Shown here: positions 33,451-42,829 of the stretch, in pieces
Numbering within the stretch: the first letter of the stretch is position 1
Layout of the letters: the number at the start of each line of letters is the position of its first letter
Origin: Phycisphaerae bacterium
Lineage (GTDB): Bacteria > Planctomycetota > Phycisphaerae > UBA1845
Length of the DNA: 52,031 bases
Direction: 5' to 3'
Assembly: GCA_020056715.1 (NCBI GenBank)
Contig: JAGVHG010000138.1
Location: 1 to 52,031 of the forward strand
Position numbers and translations under genes: made by a program
The notes under the pieces: model-generated
What the model was told of the DNA's origin: nothing
The model's input: the letters and a program-made list of their open reading frames with translations, nothing else
Database searches by the model: none

Positions 33451-36400
33451 ACCGTTGCTCCCACGCCGGCAACACTCGCATCGGCGCGTGAGGCGGCCTT
33501 CACGAGCATGTGCCGAAGCACCGAAACCAAACTCGACGGTTCTAAATATGCAGGAGGCAATCGCAAGTGAACGGTCTTGGCATCCGGCATACGCACGCTC
33601 CCGGGGGCTTCGTCGAACGCCGCCTTGGCCGTCGCAACGTGATCGACGAGGAAAATCACGTCCGGCGGGCGAAGACTGATGGAGTTGATCCCGAACCGCC
33701 GAGCGAGCACGCGAATCTCCGCCACCTCCAGCAACCGTTGGACCTCCCGCGGCAACGGACCGAACGCGTCGACGAGGTCCCTCTCCAACTGGGTCAGATC
33801 AACCGCCGTTCGGCACGATACGATACGCCGATACACCTCGATCCGCGAGCGGTCCGACGCGATGTAGTTTGCCGGGACATGGGCCGCTACGTCAAGATCG
33901 ACGTGTACCGACGGCGGAGTCGGGTCCGGCTCGTTCTTCAAGCGTCGAACGGTCTGCTCCAACAGCCGGCAGTACATCTCATACCCCACGGCCGCAATGT
34001 GCCCGCTCTGCTCACGGCCTAGCAGGTTGCCCGCGCCGCGAATTTCCAGATCGCGCATGGCGATGCGGAACCCGGCGCCAAGTTCGCTGAACTCCTCGAT
34101 GGTCTTGAGCCGCTTGGCGGCTTTGCTTGTCGGCGGACGATCGGGCGACAGCAACAAGTAGCAGTAGGCCCGGTGGCTCGACCGACCGACTCGCCCGCGC
34201 AACTGGTGCAGATCGGCCAGCCCAAACCGCTCCGCTCGATTGATGAAAATTGTGTTGACCGCGGGAATGTCGATCCCGCTTTCGATGATCGTGGTCGAGA
34301 CGAGAACATCCGCTTCTCGACGCACGAACCGGTGCATCACCGCCTCTAGCTCGTCATCCTTCATCTGCCCGTGGCCATAGACGATGCGCGCTTCGGGCAC
34401 GATCTGGGCGATCGTCTCGGCCATCGCCCGAATCGACTGCACGTAATTGTGTACGAAGTAAATCTGCCCGTCGCGGTTCATCTCCCGGAGAATGGCGTCG
34501 CGGATCAACGACCGGTCGAATGGCCTCACCTGCGTGGAGATGGCGCGACGATCCACCGGTGGAGTTTGCAACGAACTGATGTCGCGGATGCCCATCATCG
34601 ACATGTGCAGCGTTCGCGGAATCGGGGTCGCCGTCAGCGTGAGCACGTCCACCGTCTCGCGCATGGCCCGCAAGCGCTCTTTGTGTTCGACGCCGAACCG
34701 CTGCTCCTCGTCGATGACCACCAGCCCCAGGTTGGCGAAGGAAACGTCTTTGCTCAGCAACCGATGCGTGCCGATGACGATGTCCACCTGCCCTTTTTTG
34801 GCCTTTTCGATGATCGACTTCTGCTCCGAGCCGGTGCGAAACCGGGATAGGCAACCGACCACGAACGGGTAGTCGGCCAGGCGCTCGCGGAAGGTCTCGT
34901 AGTGCTGCTCGGCGAGGACCGTCGTGGGCACGAGCACCGCCACCTGCCGACCGTACTCCACGACCTTAAACGCCGCACGCATCGCCAGCTCCGTCTTGCC
35001 ATAACCCACGTCGCCGCAGATCAAACGGTCCATCGGCCTGATGCGGCCAAGGTCCTCGCGGATTTCCGTCGCTACCAAGAGCTGATCCTCGGTTTCCTCG
35101 TAGAGGAACGCGGTCTCAAACTCCCGCTGCCACTGCGTGTCACCGGGATAGGCCGTACCCACCGCTTGCGAACGCACCGCCTGAAGGCGCAGGAGCATCT
35201 CCGCCAACTCGGAAACTGACTCAGCGACCTTTTCTTTGGTCTTGCTCCAACGCTTGCCACCCAGCGTCGAAAGCTGCGGCTTGCGCCCGGCGGCCCCGAT
35301 GTACTTCTGCACCAGGTCGATCTGCGACGTCGGCACGTGTACGACGGCGCGATCCGCGAACTCCAGCGTAAGGAACTCCTCCTGCTGCGCGGAATCCCCC
35401 TTCCGCATCTTCTGCAGCCCGCGATAAACGCCTATGCCGTGCAGGACGTGGACGACCAGCTCGCCCGGTCGAAGATCGGTCCAGGTCTCCAACGGTCGCC
35501 CGGCCTCATGCCGCCGAATCCGCCGCCGCTGCCGATGCCGCTGGAAGATTTCGTGATGTCCGATGACCACCGTCTTCGCCGCCGTCTCGTCAGAACCGCG
35601 ACAGAATGGAGCGGTCCGGCTCGGACCGCTCGTTGGCACTCGCGGTTCTGAACGCGTCCACACGAATCCGCGGTGCATGACGCCGATCGATAGGTGTACG
35701 CGCGATGCAACATCCCGCCCCTGCTCGGCGAGCAAATCCGCGAGCCGCTGCCGTTCGCCCTCGTTGTCGCAGATGACGTGTACTTCGTGGTCGCCCGCGA
35801 TGCGGCACAACTCCGTGACGGCATCCGAGGCCCCGCCCTCAAATCGCGCCAGCGAGGTAACATGGAAATCGAAAGCATCCTCGCCGCGAACGGCGGATGA
35901 CCCGAACCGCGAAAGATGAAGCTGTGAGAAGCGCGCGCACCTGGCGAGCACGTCGCTTACCTCAAAGAGACGATCCGAATCGCCCAGACGGGACCGAATG
36001 ATCTGGCCCATCTCCTGAATTTCTGTCGGCCCGTCTAACACCACGACGGCATCGCCGGGTAGGAAAGCGAATAGGTCCGCTTGGTCCTCTACATCGCCAG
36101 TAGACCGCGGCGGCAGGGCGCTGACAGACAGCTCTTCCAGTGTTTCCACCGATCGTTGGGAGCTTACGTCGAACCGGCGAATGGACTCGACCTGTTCGCC
36201 GTCGAACTGGATGCGATACGGCGTCGACTCGCCGAAGGCGAATAGATCGACGATATCGCCGCGACGGGCCAGATCCCCGGGCGACTCCACCATTTCCAGA
36301 CGCGCGAACCCGTGATCGATCGCCCATTCCACAAGCGACTCCGGCGATCGCGCCGCTTCACCCGGCGACAAAGCGCCGACACACACGGTCAACGTGTGTC

Positions 36401-36860
36401 GGGCTAAGGTCTGTGGCGACGGTACAGGTTGCATCAGCGCCTGAATCGGCGCGACGATCACCGTCCCTGAGCCGCGGGCTTCAGCCCGCGCGGTCGCGCG
36501 ATCAGAACCGCGACAGCGATGGAGCGGTCCGTGCCCCGACAGGAGAAGGGCGCAAAGTCGCAGCCGCTCGGCCTCAATCTCGCCGCTCGATGCCCCTTCT
36601 CCAGGAAGCGCCTCCCAGGCCGGGAAGAGTTCGCACGGACGTCCCAGAAACAGTTCCAGATCGTCGCGGGCATCGTCCGCTTCTTCGAGGTGGGCCGTGA
36701 TGTAGAGGTGGACGCGCGGCGACGCCGAAGCGACCATCGCCGTCACCATCGGCGCAGAGGATCCCCACAGGCCGCAGACGTGTACCACCCCCCCGCCACG
36801 CGATACACGGTCTCTTAGGCCCGCCAAACGAAGATCAGCGGCGATCGATGAGATCACCAT
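33447..36860 (-). CDS. mfd: Transcription-repair coupling factor
   Basis: A 1137-aa ATP-dependent translocase that removes stalled RNA polymerase and recruits UvrA. The UvrB-like N domains are divergent. The RNAP-binding domain (ELVVHVLHGIGVYRGLQKM) is followed by the RecG-like motor: Walker A GDVGYGKTE (about 616), DEEQ box (about 717), TATPIPRTL, TTIIESGIDIPAVNT and QLRGRVGRSSHRAYCYLL; a C-terminal TRCF domain follows. The start is ATG 36858-36860; the longer frame to 36992 is rejected because it reads through a palindromic element. Odd: two in-frame palindromic insertions lie in the N-terminal half, near residues 110-130 (36471-36531) and 403-423 (35591-35650). PpiC gene follows with ATGA overlap. 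Confidence 0.94.
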   Translation of the reverse strand: MVISSIAADLRLAGLRDRVSRGGGVVHVCGLWGSSAPMVTAMVASASPRVHLYITAHLEEADDARDDLELFLGRPCELFPAWEALPGEGASSGEIEAERLRLCALLLSGHGPLHRCRGSDRATARAEARGSGTVIVAPIQALMQPVPSPQTLARHTLTVCVGALSPGEAARSPESLVEWAIDHGFARLEMVESPGDLARRGDIVDLFAFGESTPYRIQFDGEQVESIRRFDVSSQRSVETLEELSVSALPPRSTGDVEDQADLFAFLPGDAVVVLDGPTEIQEMGQIIRSRLGDSDRLFEVSDVLARCARFSQLHLSRFGSSAVRGEDAFDFHVTSLARFEGGASDAVTELCRIAGDHEVHVICDNEGERQRLADLLAEQGRDVASRVHLSIGVMHRGFVWTRSEPRVPTSGPSRTAPFCRGSDETAAKTVVIGHHEIFQRHRQRRRIRRHEAGRPLETWTDLRPGELVVHVLHGIGVYRGLQKMRKGDSAQQEEFLTLEFADRAVVHVPTSQIDLVQKYIGAAGRKPQLSTLGGKRWSKTKEKVAESVSELAEMLLRLQAVRSQAVGTAYPGDTQWQREFETAFLYEETEDQLLVATEIREDLGRIRPMDRLICGDVGYGKTELAMRAAFKVVEYGRQVAVLVPTTVLAEQHYETFRERLADYPFVVGCLSRFRTGSEQKSIIEKAKKGQVDIVIGTHRLLSKDVSFANLGLVVIDEEQRFGVEHKERLRAMRETVDVLTLTATPIPRTLHMSMMGIRDISSLQTPPVDRRAISTQVRPFDRSLIRDAILREMNRDGQIYFVHNYVQSIRAMAETIAQIVPEARIVYGHGQMKDDELEAVMHRFVRREADVLVSTTIIESGIDIPAVNTIFINRAERFGLADLHQLRGRVGRSSHRAYCYLLLSPDRPPTSKAAKRLKTIEEFSELGAGFRIAMRDLEIRGAGNLLGREQSGHIAAVGYEMYCRLLEQTVRRLKNEPDPTPPSVHVDLDVAAHVPANYIASDRSRIEVYRRIVSCRTAVDLTQLERDLVDAFGPLPREVQRLLEVAEIRVLARRFGINSISLRPPDVIFLVDHVATAKAAFDEAPGSVRMPDAKTVHLRLPPAYLEPSSLVSVLRHMLVKAASRADASVAGVGATV
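35591..35650. repeat. Nested CAGAACCGCG palindrome inside mfd
   Basis: Outer arms CAGAACCGCG and CGCGGTTCTG (35591-35600, 35641-35650) enclose inner arms GAGCGGTCCG and CGGACCGCTC (35609-35618, 35622-35631). It is read in frame, adding roughly 20 residues including SEPRVPTSGPSRTAPF. Confidence 0.85.
36471..36531. repeat. GCCGCGGGCT palindrome plus CAGAACCGCG half element inside mfd
   Basis: The palindrome CCGCGGGCT-TC-AGCCCGCGCGG (36472-36493) is followed by CAGAACCGCGACAG (36503) and GGAGCGGTCCG, the left half of the element at 35591. A weaker copy of that half (CCGCGACAGCTATGGAACGG) lies at 42902-42921. Both are read in frame in mfd. Confidence 0.78.
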
Positions 36861-37161
36861 CACGCTCTTCGCATCATAAGGCGCGCGGGCGGCATGGCCA
36901 AGCGTAGCGCCGCCATGCCGACGACCGACTTCGTCGGCCTTGGGCATGCCACACCAATGCGTTGTGCCCGAGCCGTTGACAAGTTCCAACAACTATCGAC
37001 AGCCTTATGCTGGTACTGTGCCGACGGTGTAACTATGCTGAAAATAGAGGTTGGATGCTCCGCTTGCGGGTCGTGCATCCGACGCTCCGCCGCCGCTAAG
37101 GTGAAGGGAAATGGAAGGCGTCGGCAACGCTCATCGTCATGGATTTGTGGAGGATTTGATC
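36861..37161. other. Divergent intergenic region of mfd and the 692-aa gene
   Basis: It holds the GGCATGG element (36888-36919) and an adjacent palindrome with GACGACC-GACTTCGTCGG (36920-36938). TTGACA at 36976 and TATGCT at 37006 on the plus strand are too far apart for one promoter. No gene is seen. Confidence 0.5.
36888..36919. repeat. GGCATGGCCAAGCG element upstream of mfd
   Basis: Differs at two positions from the 32-bp unit inside glpD (26611-26642). It lies 28 nt upstream of the chosen mfd start and would be translated only from an upstream start. Confidence 0.85.
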
Positions 37162-39240
37162 ATGTGCAATCCAACATTTCGGTTTCGCAGCGTCATGCTC
37201 GCGGTTTGGTTGGCGCCGACCCTGGCGTTCGCGGGACAGCTCCCCGCGCGCTTCACGCTCGGTCAGTACATCCCTGAACATGCGTGGTTCTTCATTCATC
37301 ATGCGGACAATCCCGAACGGGCCTGGATTGAGCAGCAATGGGGCGAGGTGTTCGAGGCCCTTAAGAACAGCGGCATTGATCGCGATATCACCACGTTGGT
37401 CATGTCCGCGTTGACCGACGAGGACCGCGCCAAGGCCGACGCGACCATCCAGAAGGTCACCGGCCTCCTCCACGGCGTCAGTTGGGGCGACTTGATTGGC
37501 AAAGAGTTCGCGTTTGCCGAGGGCGTTTCGCCGAGCAGTTCCAGCTACGGATATGTATTGCTGGCCCGCGGTACGGAGAACAGCGGACAAACGAATGTCG
37601 CCGGGCTGGTGACGATCCTCAAAGAGATCGCCTCGCTCGATGAATCCATCAAGCTCATCGAGTCCAAGCGCAACGACGTGGATCTTTGGTCGCTGAGGTT
37701 CGGCAAGAAGGGTGCTGTCGAAGCCGCGTTCGTCGTGGACCTGCTCCGTCGCGGGGACATCATCGGCCTGGTCGCCGAAGTGCCCATGGGACCACTTAGC
37801 GGCGCCTCCAGCCAAACCCTCGACGATGTTCTCGCCCTGATGGCCGGGCAGCCCGGCAAAAAGGCCATTTTGGCGCAGCCGCGCTTTCAAGAAGCGATCA
37901 ACCTGGTGAAGCCCCCGCAGGATTCCCTGGCTTACTTCGACGTGAAGATGTTCGTTGAGGACCTCGGACGGATGTTTGAAGCCATGGGGAAGAAGAAGAG
38001 CGCCGCCAAGACGCCGTCCGAGAAAAAAGAAGGCGACGGCAAGGATGGCGCCGCCAAGGAGCCTGCCTCCGCCCTGGGCAACACCCCGCCCGCCGGTAAC
38101 GACGACGAGGACGGCGCGAAAGCTCTTGCGATCGTGCAGAAACTATTCGCGCTCTGCAACGTCATGGACTACAACATCACCACCGTCGAGACCCAGGGGC
38201 GACGCGAACTCACCCATTTGGCGACGCGCATTCAGGCAGGCAAACAGACCAACCCCTTGGTCCAGGCGTGCTTGCTGCGCAAGCCCTTCGATCGTTTCGA
38301 CCAATTCATTCCCGCGGACGCGACGGGCTTCCGCCTCGACGGGTTCGTCGACCTCGGCGGATTCTACAACTTGGCGATCGAGTTCGTCTCCAAGGAAGTC
38401 CCCGGCGGCGCGGAGATCATCTCCCAGTTTAAGGCTAAGCTCGCCGAAGTCGGCTTCGACCCCCAGCGCGACATCTTCGACTGGCTGAGCGGTGAGATGA
38501 TCAGCATCGACCTGCCCGCCGCGGTGGTGACGCCGATGGGCGGCGCCGACTGGGTCTGGATGATCCGGGTGAAGAACTCCGAACTCGCCGCCACGAAGGT
38601 CAACGGCGCCATCGACGCCCTCAGCGGCCAGATGAAGGGCCAGGGCCAGATGCTCATGGTCACCCCCGCGAAAGTCAATGCCGAAGGGTTCCGCGAGATC
38701 ACCCATCCCATGCTCGCCATGATCATGAGACCCGTCGTCGGGGTAAACGGTGAATGGCTAACCATCGGCTCGTCGGCGGCGGCGGTCAACAAGTGCCTCG
38801 CCGTGGCATCCGGAACGGCGCCCTCCATCCGTGAAAACAAACGCTTCATCGCGGAAGGCTTGGTTCCCACCGGCCCCGTCGCGGGCGCCTCCTTCAAGGA
38901 CACGTCCAAACGCGGACAGGAGCTTGCCGGCGCGGCTGGAATGATTGGGTTGGCCGGTGGCATGGCCGCGGCGGCCATACCCGAGGAACCCGACACCCAT
39001 CAACTCAAACAAGTCATCCAGTCGGCGCTGGGCATCATCATGAAGCTCGGCCCGATCCTGCAGAAGATCGACTTCTACAGCTCTGAATCATCGATGACTA
39101 CCCATGACGGCCCACTAACAGTGCGTACCGAATCCGTCGTAACCTACAAGGACCGTTCCGCGAACGAAACGACCACAAAATCGCCGGTACCACCAACGCC
39201 GCCCACGCCGCCGGAGCCTCCCAAGGCCCCGCGACCGTAA
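37162..39240 (+). CDS. Exported protein of unknown function
   Basis: A 692-aa protein with a signal peptide (SVMLAVWLAPTLAFA, about 11-25). The remainder alternates helical and beta-like stretches with no transmembrane segment until a hydrophobic Gly/Ala-rich region (AGMIGLAGGMAAAAIP, about 593-608). A charged Lys/Glu low-complexity linker (about 277-315) splits the protein and a Pro-rich tail (VPPTPPTPPEPPKAPRP) ends it. The start ATG at 37162 has GGAGG eight nt upstream. The family is not recognised; it resembles the large uncharacterised secreted proteins typical of planctomycetes. It stands alone. Confidence 0.75.
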   Translation: MCNPTFRFRSVMLAVWLAPTLAFAGQLPARFTLGQYIPEHAWFFIHHADNPERAWIEQQWGEVFEALKNSGIDRDITTLVMSALTDEDRAKADATIQKVTGLLHGVSWGDLIGKEFAFAEGVSPSSSSYGYVLLARGTENSGQTNVAGLVTILKEIASLDESIKLIESKRNDVDLWSLRFGKKGAVEAAFVVDLLRRGDIIGLVAEVPMGPLSGASSQTLDDVLALMAGQPGKKAILAQPRFQEAINLVKPPQDSLAYFDVKMFVEDLGRMFEAMGKKKSAAKTPSEKKEGDGKDGAAKEPASALGNTPPAGNDDEDGAKALAIVQKLFALCNVMDYNITTVETQGRRELTHLATRIQAGKQTNPLVQACLLRKPFDRFDQFIPADATGFRLDGFVDLGGFYNLAIEFVSKEVPGGAEIISQFKAKLAEVGFDPQRDIFDWLSGEMISIDLPAAVVTPMGGADWVWMIRVKNSELAATKVNGAIDALSGQMKGQGQMLMVTPAKVNAEGFREITHPMLAMIMRPVVGVNGEWLTIGSSAAAVNKCLAVASGTAPSIRENKRFIAEGLVPTGPVAGASFKDTSKRGQELAGAAGMIGLAGGMAAAAIPEEPDTHQLKQVIQSALGIIMKLGPILQKIDFYSSESSMTTHDGPLTVRTESVVTYKDRSANETTTKSPVPPTPPTPPEPPKAPRP

Positions 39241-39312
39241 CGAAAAAATCGTGTAATGAAAGTGGATACCATTGGCGGCTTGCCCGTCAGTGCCGCATCG
39301 CCTGTAGGTTCT

Positions 39313-40143
39313 CTAGCGACGTTTACGGCGAAGCAGCGAGGCGCCTGCGAAGGCCAAAAGAGTTAGCGTGGCCGGCTCGGGCACCACGGTCAGACCCGAA
39401 AATCCGCTGCCAAGGATCACGTTTTCGAAGCTCCCAATGAAAGCGTGTTCGCCGGTATATGCGTTAAAGGAGTACAACCCGTTGGAACCTGGATTGGCGG
39501 CGAGCGGACCGCCGGTGACGAAGTAGCCGCTGCCGTCGAGAAGAGCCATACCGCCCACCCCGCCGATGATCGGCGAGATCGAGTCAATGGTCGTAGCCCC
39601 GGCCGTCGTGGGGTCGATAGCGAGCAAGGCGTTGTCCGTGCTATCCAGACCGATCAGCACACCGTCGCCGCGCCAGCCCAGACCGGCGATGTCGTGCCGA
39701 CCCTGCAAGCTGTTGACGACCGTCGCCTGGCCCGTGTTCAGATTGAGAGTGACAAGATAGGGCACGGTAACGCCCCCGTTCACGGCGTAGGCGGTCCCGT
39801 CGGGGGCGAACGCCAGTCCGCCCTCGAAGGCATAAACTCCTAACGGACCGATTGACTGTCCGGTCACCGCGTCGAGGGTCGTGGGGATGTCGAATCGATA
39901 GAGCGCCGGCGCTGCCCCGGTAGTGAATCCGTAAAAGAATCCATCGCGTAGGTTGAACTCCAAGGCCCCCAGTCCCGTAACGCCGCTATGGCCGATGAGC
40001 TGGAGTGATGCGTCGGTCGTGGAGATTGCATAGAAGTCGCCGGTGTTTTCCTCGACGCCGATCAACGGCGCCGAGCTGGCCATTGCCGGTAGACCCATCA
40101 TGACGAGAAAAAGTGTCGTAAGACTGGCACTAACACGTCTCAT
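39313..40143 (-). CDS. PEP-CTERM exported beta-propeller-like protein
   Basis: A 276-aa protein with a signal peptide (ASLTTLFLVMMGLPAMASSA, about 6-25) and a C-terminal PEP-CTERM tag: VPEPATLTLLAFAGASLLRRKRR, i.e. PEP motif, TM helix and basic end. This tag is recognised by exosortase/EpsH, which cleaves it during surface sorting. The body has repeated FYAISTTDASLQLIG, LYRFDIPT and LLAIDPTTAGATTID motifs, like a small beta-propeller with calculated-value strands. No exosortase gene lies in the window. It is divergent from the collagen-repeat lipoprotein. Confidence 0.85.
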   Translation of the reverse strand: MRRVSASLTTLFLVMMGLPAMASSAPLIGVEENTGDFYAISTTDASLQLIGHSGVTGLGALEFNLRDGFFYGFTTGAAPALYRFDIPTTLDAVTGQSIGPLGVYAFEGGLAFAPDGTAYAVNGGVTVPYLVTLNLNTGQATVVNSLQGRHDIAGLGWRGDGVLIGLDSTDNALLAIDPTTAGATTIDSISPIIGGVGGMALLDGSGYFVTGGPLAANPGSNGLYSFNAYTGEHAFIGSFENVILGSGFSGLTVVPEPATLTLLAFAGASLLRRKRR

Positions 40144-40333
40144 AACTTGTCCCTATGTCCAAGCGCGAAAAGTTGCCCACTCCACCGGATCCATACAAAG
40201 AATCGTTGTGCCAATGACACCCGCTGTCAAGTCGGTTATTGCCCCTAGTGAACGAAATTCGGATCGAGACAGCCGATCGCAGATCCGCTAAATCCCGCAC
40301 CCGCAATTTGGGGTTGCCACGCATGTTTTCCAG

Positions 40334-40362
40334 TTGTCCCGTGCTTGCGACAGTGATAAAAT
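40334..40362 (+). promoter_or_regulatory. Promoter of the collagen-repeat lipoprotein gene
   Basis: -35 TTGTCC (40334-40339), 17-bp spacer, -10 TAAAAT (40357-40362). The leader would be about 105 nt before the ATG at 40476. Confidence 0.6.
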
Positions 40363-40383
40363 ACAGTGAGGAATTTTACACTG
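40351..40383. promoter_or_regulatory. Imperfect inverted repeat overlapping the collagen gene -10
   Basis: CAGTGATAAAAT (40351-40362) faces ATTTTACACTG (40373-40383) with one extra base in the left arm. It covers the -10 and the transcription start, so it could be an operator or an RNA hairpin at the 5' end. Confidence 0.45.
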
Positions 40384-40475
40384 ACAGCTCGGTCCCGTCG
40401 GCACCTTCTCGTGAATCCGTCGTCGCGTACCGGTCGTGTTATTTACTATTGCCACCCAGTGGCGGAGAGCTAAAC

Positions 40476-41549
40476 ATGAAATCAAAAAGATGGTTGTGCA
40501 AACGGGCGATTGCATCGCTCGTCGGCGGTGTTTTGCTGTTGCAAGGCGCGGGGTGCGGAAACGGCGCCCTCGGGTTGCAGGACTATGGGCGCGACTTGCT
40601 CTTGGGAATCCTTAACCTCATAGGGACTCAGAATCTGCAGAACCAGATTGACCAGATTGTCGCGAATCAGGCGACCGAGCCGCCCGCGGGCGAGCCTTTG
40701 CCGGGTCCGGAGGGTGCCGAGGGTCCGCAAGGTGAGCCGGGTACGGCAGGTCCGCCGGGCGCGCAGGGGTTGCTCGGTCCGCAAGGTCCAACGGGACCAG
40801 CCGGAGCTGAGGGTCCACAGGGCGACCCAGGTCCGGCGGGACCAACCGGACCGGCAGGTTCATCAGGCGCCTCAGGTTCGACGGGTCCGGCCGGTCCACC
40901 AGGAGAGCCAGGCGGCCTCTTCGTCGACCTATTCATCGACGACTTTTTCACCTACACCGATCACATCCCCGGCTCGTTGGACGTGAACATCGTGGCCATT
41001 CGCGAGCCGGCTCTCGGCGCGCCGAACGACCAGACCGGCGATGCCGGGGCCATCGCGTGGCGCATGGAAATTCCCGAGATCTACGAAACAGGCAAGGAGT
41101 TGACCATGCGGTTGCTGTTCTTCCGCACCGGGGAGATTACTCCAGGGGAATGCCTGATCTTTACGCTCGATGCGTTACGGCTACGGAACGGCATGGATGT
41201 GCAGCCCTACGGCGATCAACTCTGGATTCGGGTGGACGGATCGGCGAAAACGACAACGCAGAAAACAGCGGCCGAGACGCTACTTGGCGTCGCCGGTGGG
41301 GTCGGCGTATACTGGGTCGTCGAACTTCCGATAAACACTGCCGCAGGACTGGGGTTCCCAAACGATTTGGCCGTCGCGGATCTCATTGCATTCGAATTAG
41401 CCACGGCGGTCAAGCCGGACCTCAGCGCCTGGGACGACGGAGGGCGGTATGAGTTGCTGGGCGTCGAAGTGTTCGAATCGATCGGCGATGCCGTGATCGG
41501 GGCCACCATCTTTGACAACGTCGAGTCGTTGACCTGCGGAGGCGATTAA
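40476..41549 (+). CDS. Lipoprotein with collagen-like Gly-X-Y repeats
   Basis: A 357-aa protein. Signal peptide with lipobox (LLLQGAGC, about 20-27), so it is a membrane-anchored lipoprotein. After about 50 residues comes an uninterrupted collagen-like stretch of about 23 Gly-X-Y triplets (40704-40914), rich in GPQ, GPA, GEP and GPT, which should form a trimeric triple helix. A C-terminal domain of about 210 residues of unknown fold follows and ends in TCGGD. The ATG at 40476 has GGAGAG six nt upstream; a longer frame from 40239 is rejected. Bacterial collagen-like proteins are surface stalks or adhesins; that role is inferred here. Confidence 0.83.
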   Translation: MKSKRWLCKRAIASLVGGVLLLQGAGCGNGALGLQDYGRDLLLGILNLIGTQNLQNQIDQIVANQATEPPAGEPLPGPEGAEGPQGEPGTAGPPGAQGLLGPQGPTGPAGAEGPQGDPGPAGPTGPAGSSGASGSTGPAGPPGEPGGLFVDLFIDDFFTYTDHIPGSLDVNIVAIREPALGAPNDQTGDAGAIAWRMEIPEIYETGKELTMRLLFFRTGEITPGECLIFTLDALRLRNGMDVQPYGDQLWIRVDGSAKTTTQKTAAETLLGVAGGVGVYWVVELPINTAAGLGFPNDLAVADLIAFELATAVKPDLSAWDDGGRYELLGVEVFESIGDAVIGATIFDNVESLTCGGD

Positions 41550-41578
41550 GATTCTTTAGATGGAGAAGGGTCGAGCAG

Positions 41579-42829
41579 TCATGACGGTTGCCGCAGTGAA
41601 TGCTCGCCGCCCGGCTCAAGGGCCGGTCGGCTGACCGGGCCGACGCGCACGACCCACTCTCCGTTGCTCGGCTCCACGTGAATGGTTCGTCGTCCGGCAA
41701 GGACCTCATCGAGGATGACGCCGACGGTCTGGCCGCGCCAGCCGCAGAGGAGTTCGACTGCCGTGGCGTCGGACGGCTGGCCGATGGTACGGTGGCGAAT
41801 CAGATCCCGCAGGGATTTTTTTGTGGCGATCAGACTGTACGCCAGGTCGTAGTCCAGGCAGTATCCTCGAACAACGGCCGTAGCGAGTGCTACCAGAACG
41901 GCTTCACGCGGGGCTTCCTCATCGTACGGCTTGGCGATGGGCCACTCCTCCGCGGGCGTCGCCATCGCCTCTTTCACGATGCCCCCTAACGCCTGAACGT
42001 TCTTGTCGCTCATGTTCAAGCCTCGCAACTCACGCAGCTCGCTGAACGACGACAACTCGTGTCGGGCAATCTCCACCAGCAGGTGGTCTTTCAAAGCAAT
42101 GCGCGCGGGGCGATTGAGTACTTGGGCCAACTCGTCGCGCCACAGCAGCAGCCGCCGGGCGACGGCGAGCTGTCGACCTTTGAGAACGCTGATCCCCTTC
42201 ACTCGTTGAAGCTTGTCCTCCTCGACGCGGGCGTAGAGGGACATATCCTCGAAGCCCCGGAACTCCTCCGCAGCCCATTCGAGCCGGCCCGCACGGACCA
42301 ATCGGTCGTGGAGCTTGCGGCGGACGGCGAGAAGATAGTTCACGTCGTCTGCCGCATAGCGAAGTTGCGCGGCGTTGAGCGGACGCTGCCGCCAATCGGT
42401 CAGCGTCTTCGACTTGTGCAGACGAACATGCAGGGTCGATTGCACCAGTTTTTGGAGGCTCAACGGATAGTCGTATCCGACCAAGCCCGCGGCGATCTGC
42501 AAGTCCAACACCCGCCGGGCGACTCGCCCGGTGCGTCGGACGGCCATGGCCAGGTCCTCTTGCCCGGCGTGGACGACCGTCTCCACCTGCGGATCGCAGA
42601 CAAGTTCCCAGACCGGCAGGAGATCCAGCTTGAGGAACGGGTCGATCAACACGACGGCGTTTTCGGAGGCGAGCTGAACCAGGCAGACTTCGGGTTCGTA
42701 GCGGTCCTCCATGACGAACTCGGTGTCGAAGGCGAAGCGTCCTTCGGCCCGCGACTGGGCGCAGAACTCGTCGATCTGCTGCTGCCGCTCGATGACCACA
42801 GTCTCCGGTACACCCGCCGCGCGATTCAT
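41579..42829 (-). CDS. rnd: Ribonuclease D-like 3'-5' exonuclease
   Basis: A 416-aa protein. It carries the DEDDy exonuclease motifs: DTEFV (Exo I), VVHAGQEDLAMA (Exo II) and YAADDVNYLLAV (Exo III with Tyr and Asp). An HRDC domain follows (QRVKGISVLKGRQLAVARRLLLWRD). RNase D trims the 3' ends of tRNA and other small RNAs. The start is ATG 42827-42829. A 600-nt gap lies upstream. Confidence 0.92.
   Translation of the reverse strand: MNRAAGVPETVVIERQQQIDEFCAQSRAEGRFAFDTEFVMEDRYEPEVCLVQLASENAVVLIDPFLKLDLLPVWELVCDPQVETVVHAGQEDLAMAVRRTGRVARRVLDLQIAAGLVGYDYPLSLQKLVQSTLHVRLHKSKTLTDWRQRPLNAAQLRYAADDVNYLLAVRRKLHDRLVRAGRLEWAAEEFRGFEDMSLYARVEEDKLQRVKGISVLKGRQLAVARRLLLWRDELAQVLNRPARIALKDHLLVEIARHELSSFSELRELRGLNMSDKNVQALGGIVKEAMATPAEEWPIAKPYDEEAPREAVLVALATAVVRGYCLDYDLAYSLIATKKSLRDLIRHRTIGQPSDATAVELLCGWRGQTVGVILDEVLAGRRTIHVEPSNGEWVVRVGPVSRPALEPGGEHSLRQPS

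Larger units (their letters stand above)
40144..40475. other. Divergent intergenic region of PEP-CTERM and collagen-repeat genes
   Basis: Contains the collagen-gene promoter (40334-40362) and inverted repeat. On the minus strand TTGACA (rc of 40228-40233 area) is followed at 17 nt by a poor -10 (AACGAT), a weak candidate for the PEP-CTERM gene. No gene or RNA is seen. Confidence 0.4.

Noticed and set aside
36861-36992. N-terminal extension of Mfd through MPKADEV
   Set aside because: These codons come from the dispersed GGCATGGCC element; the ATG at 36860 leaves a normal Mfd start.
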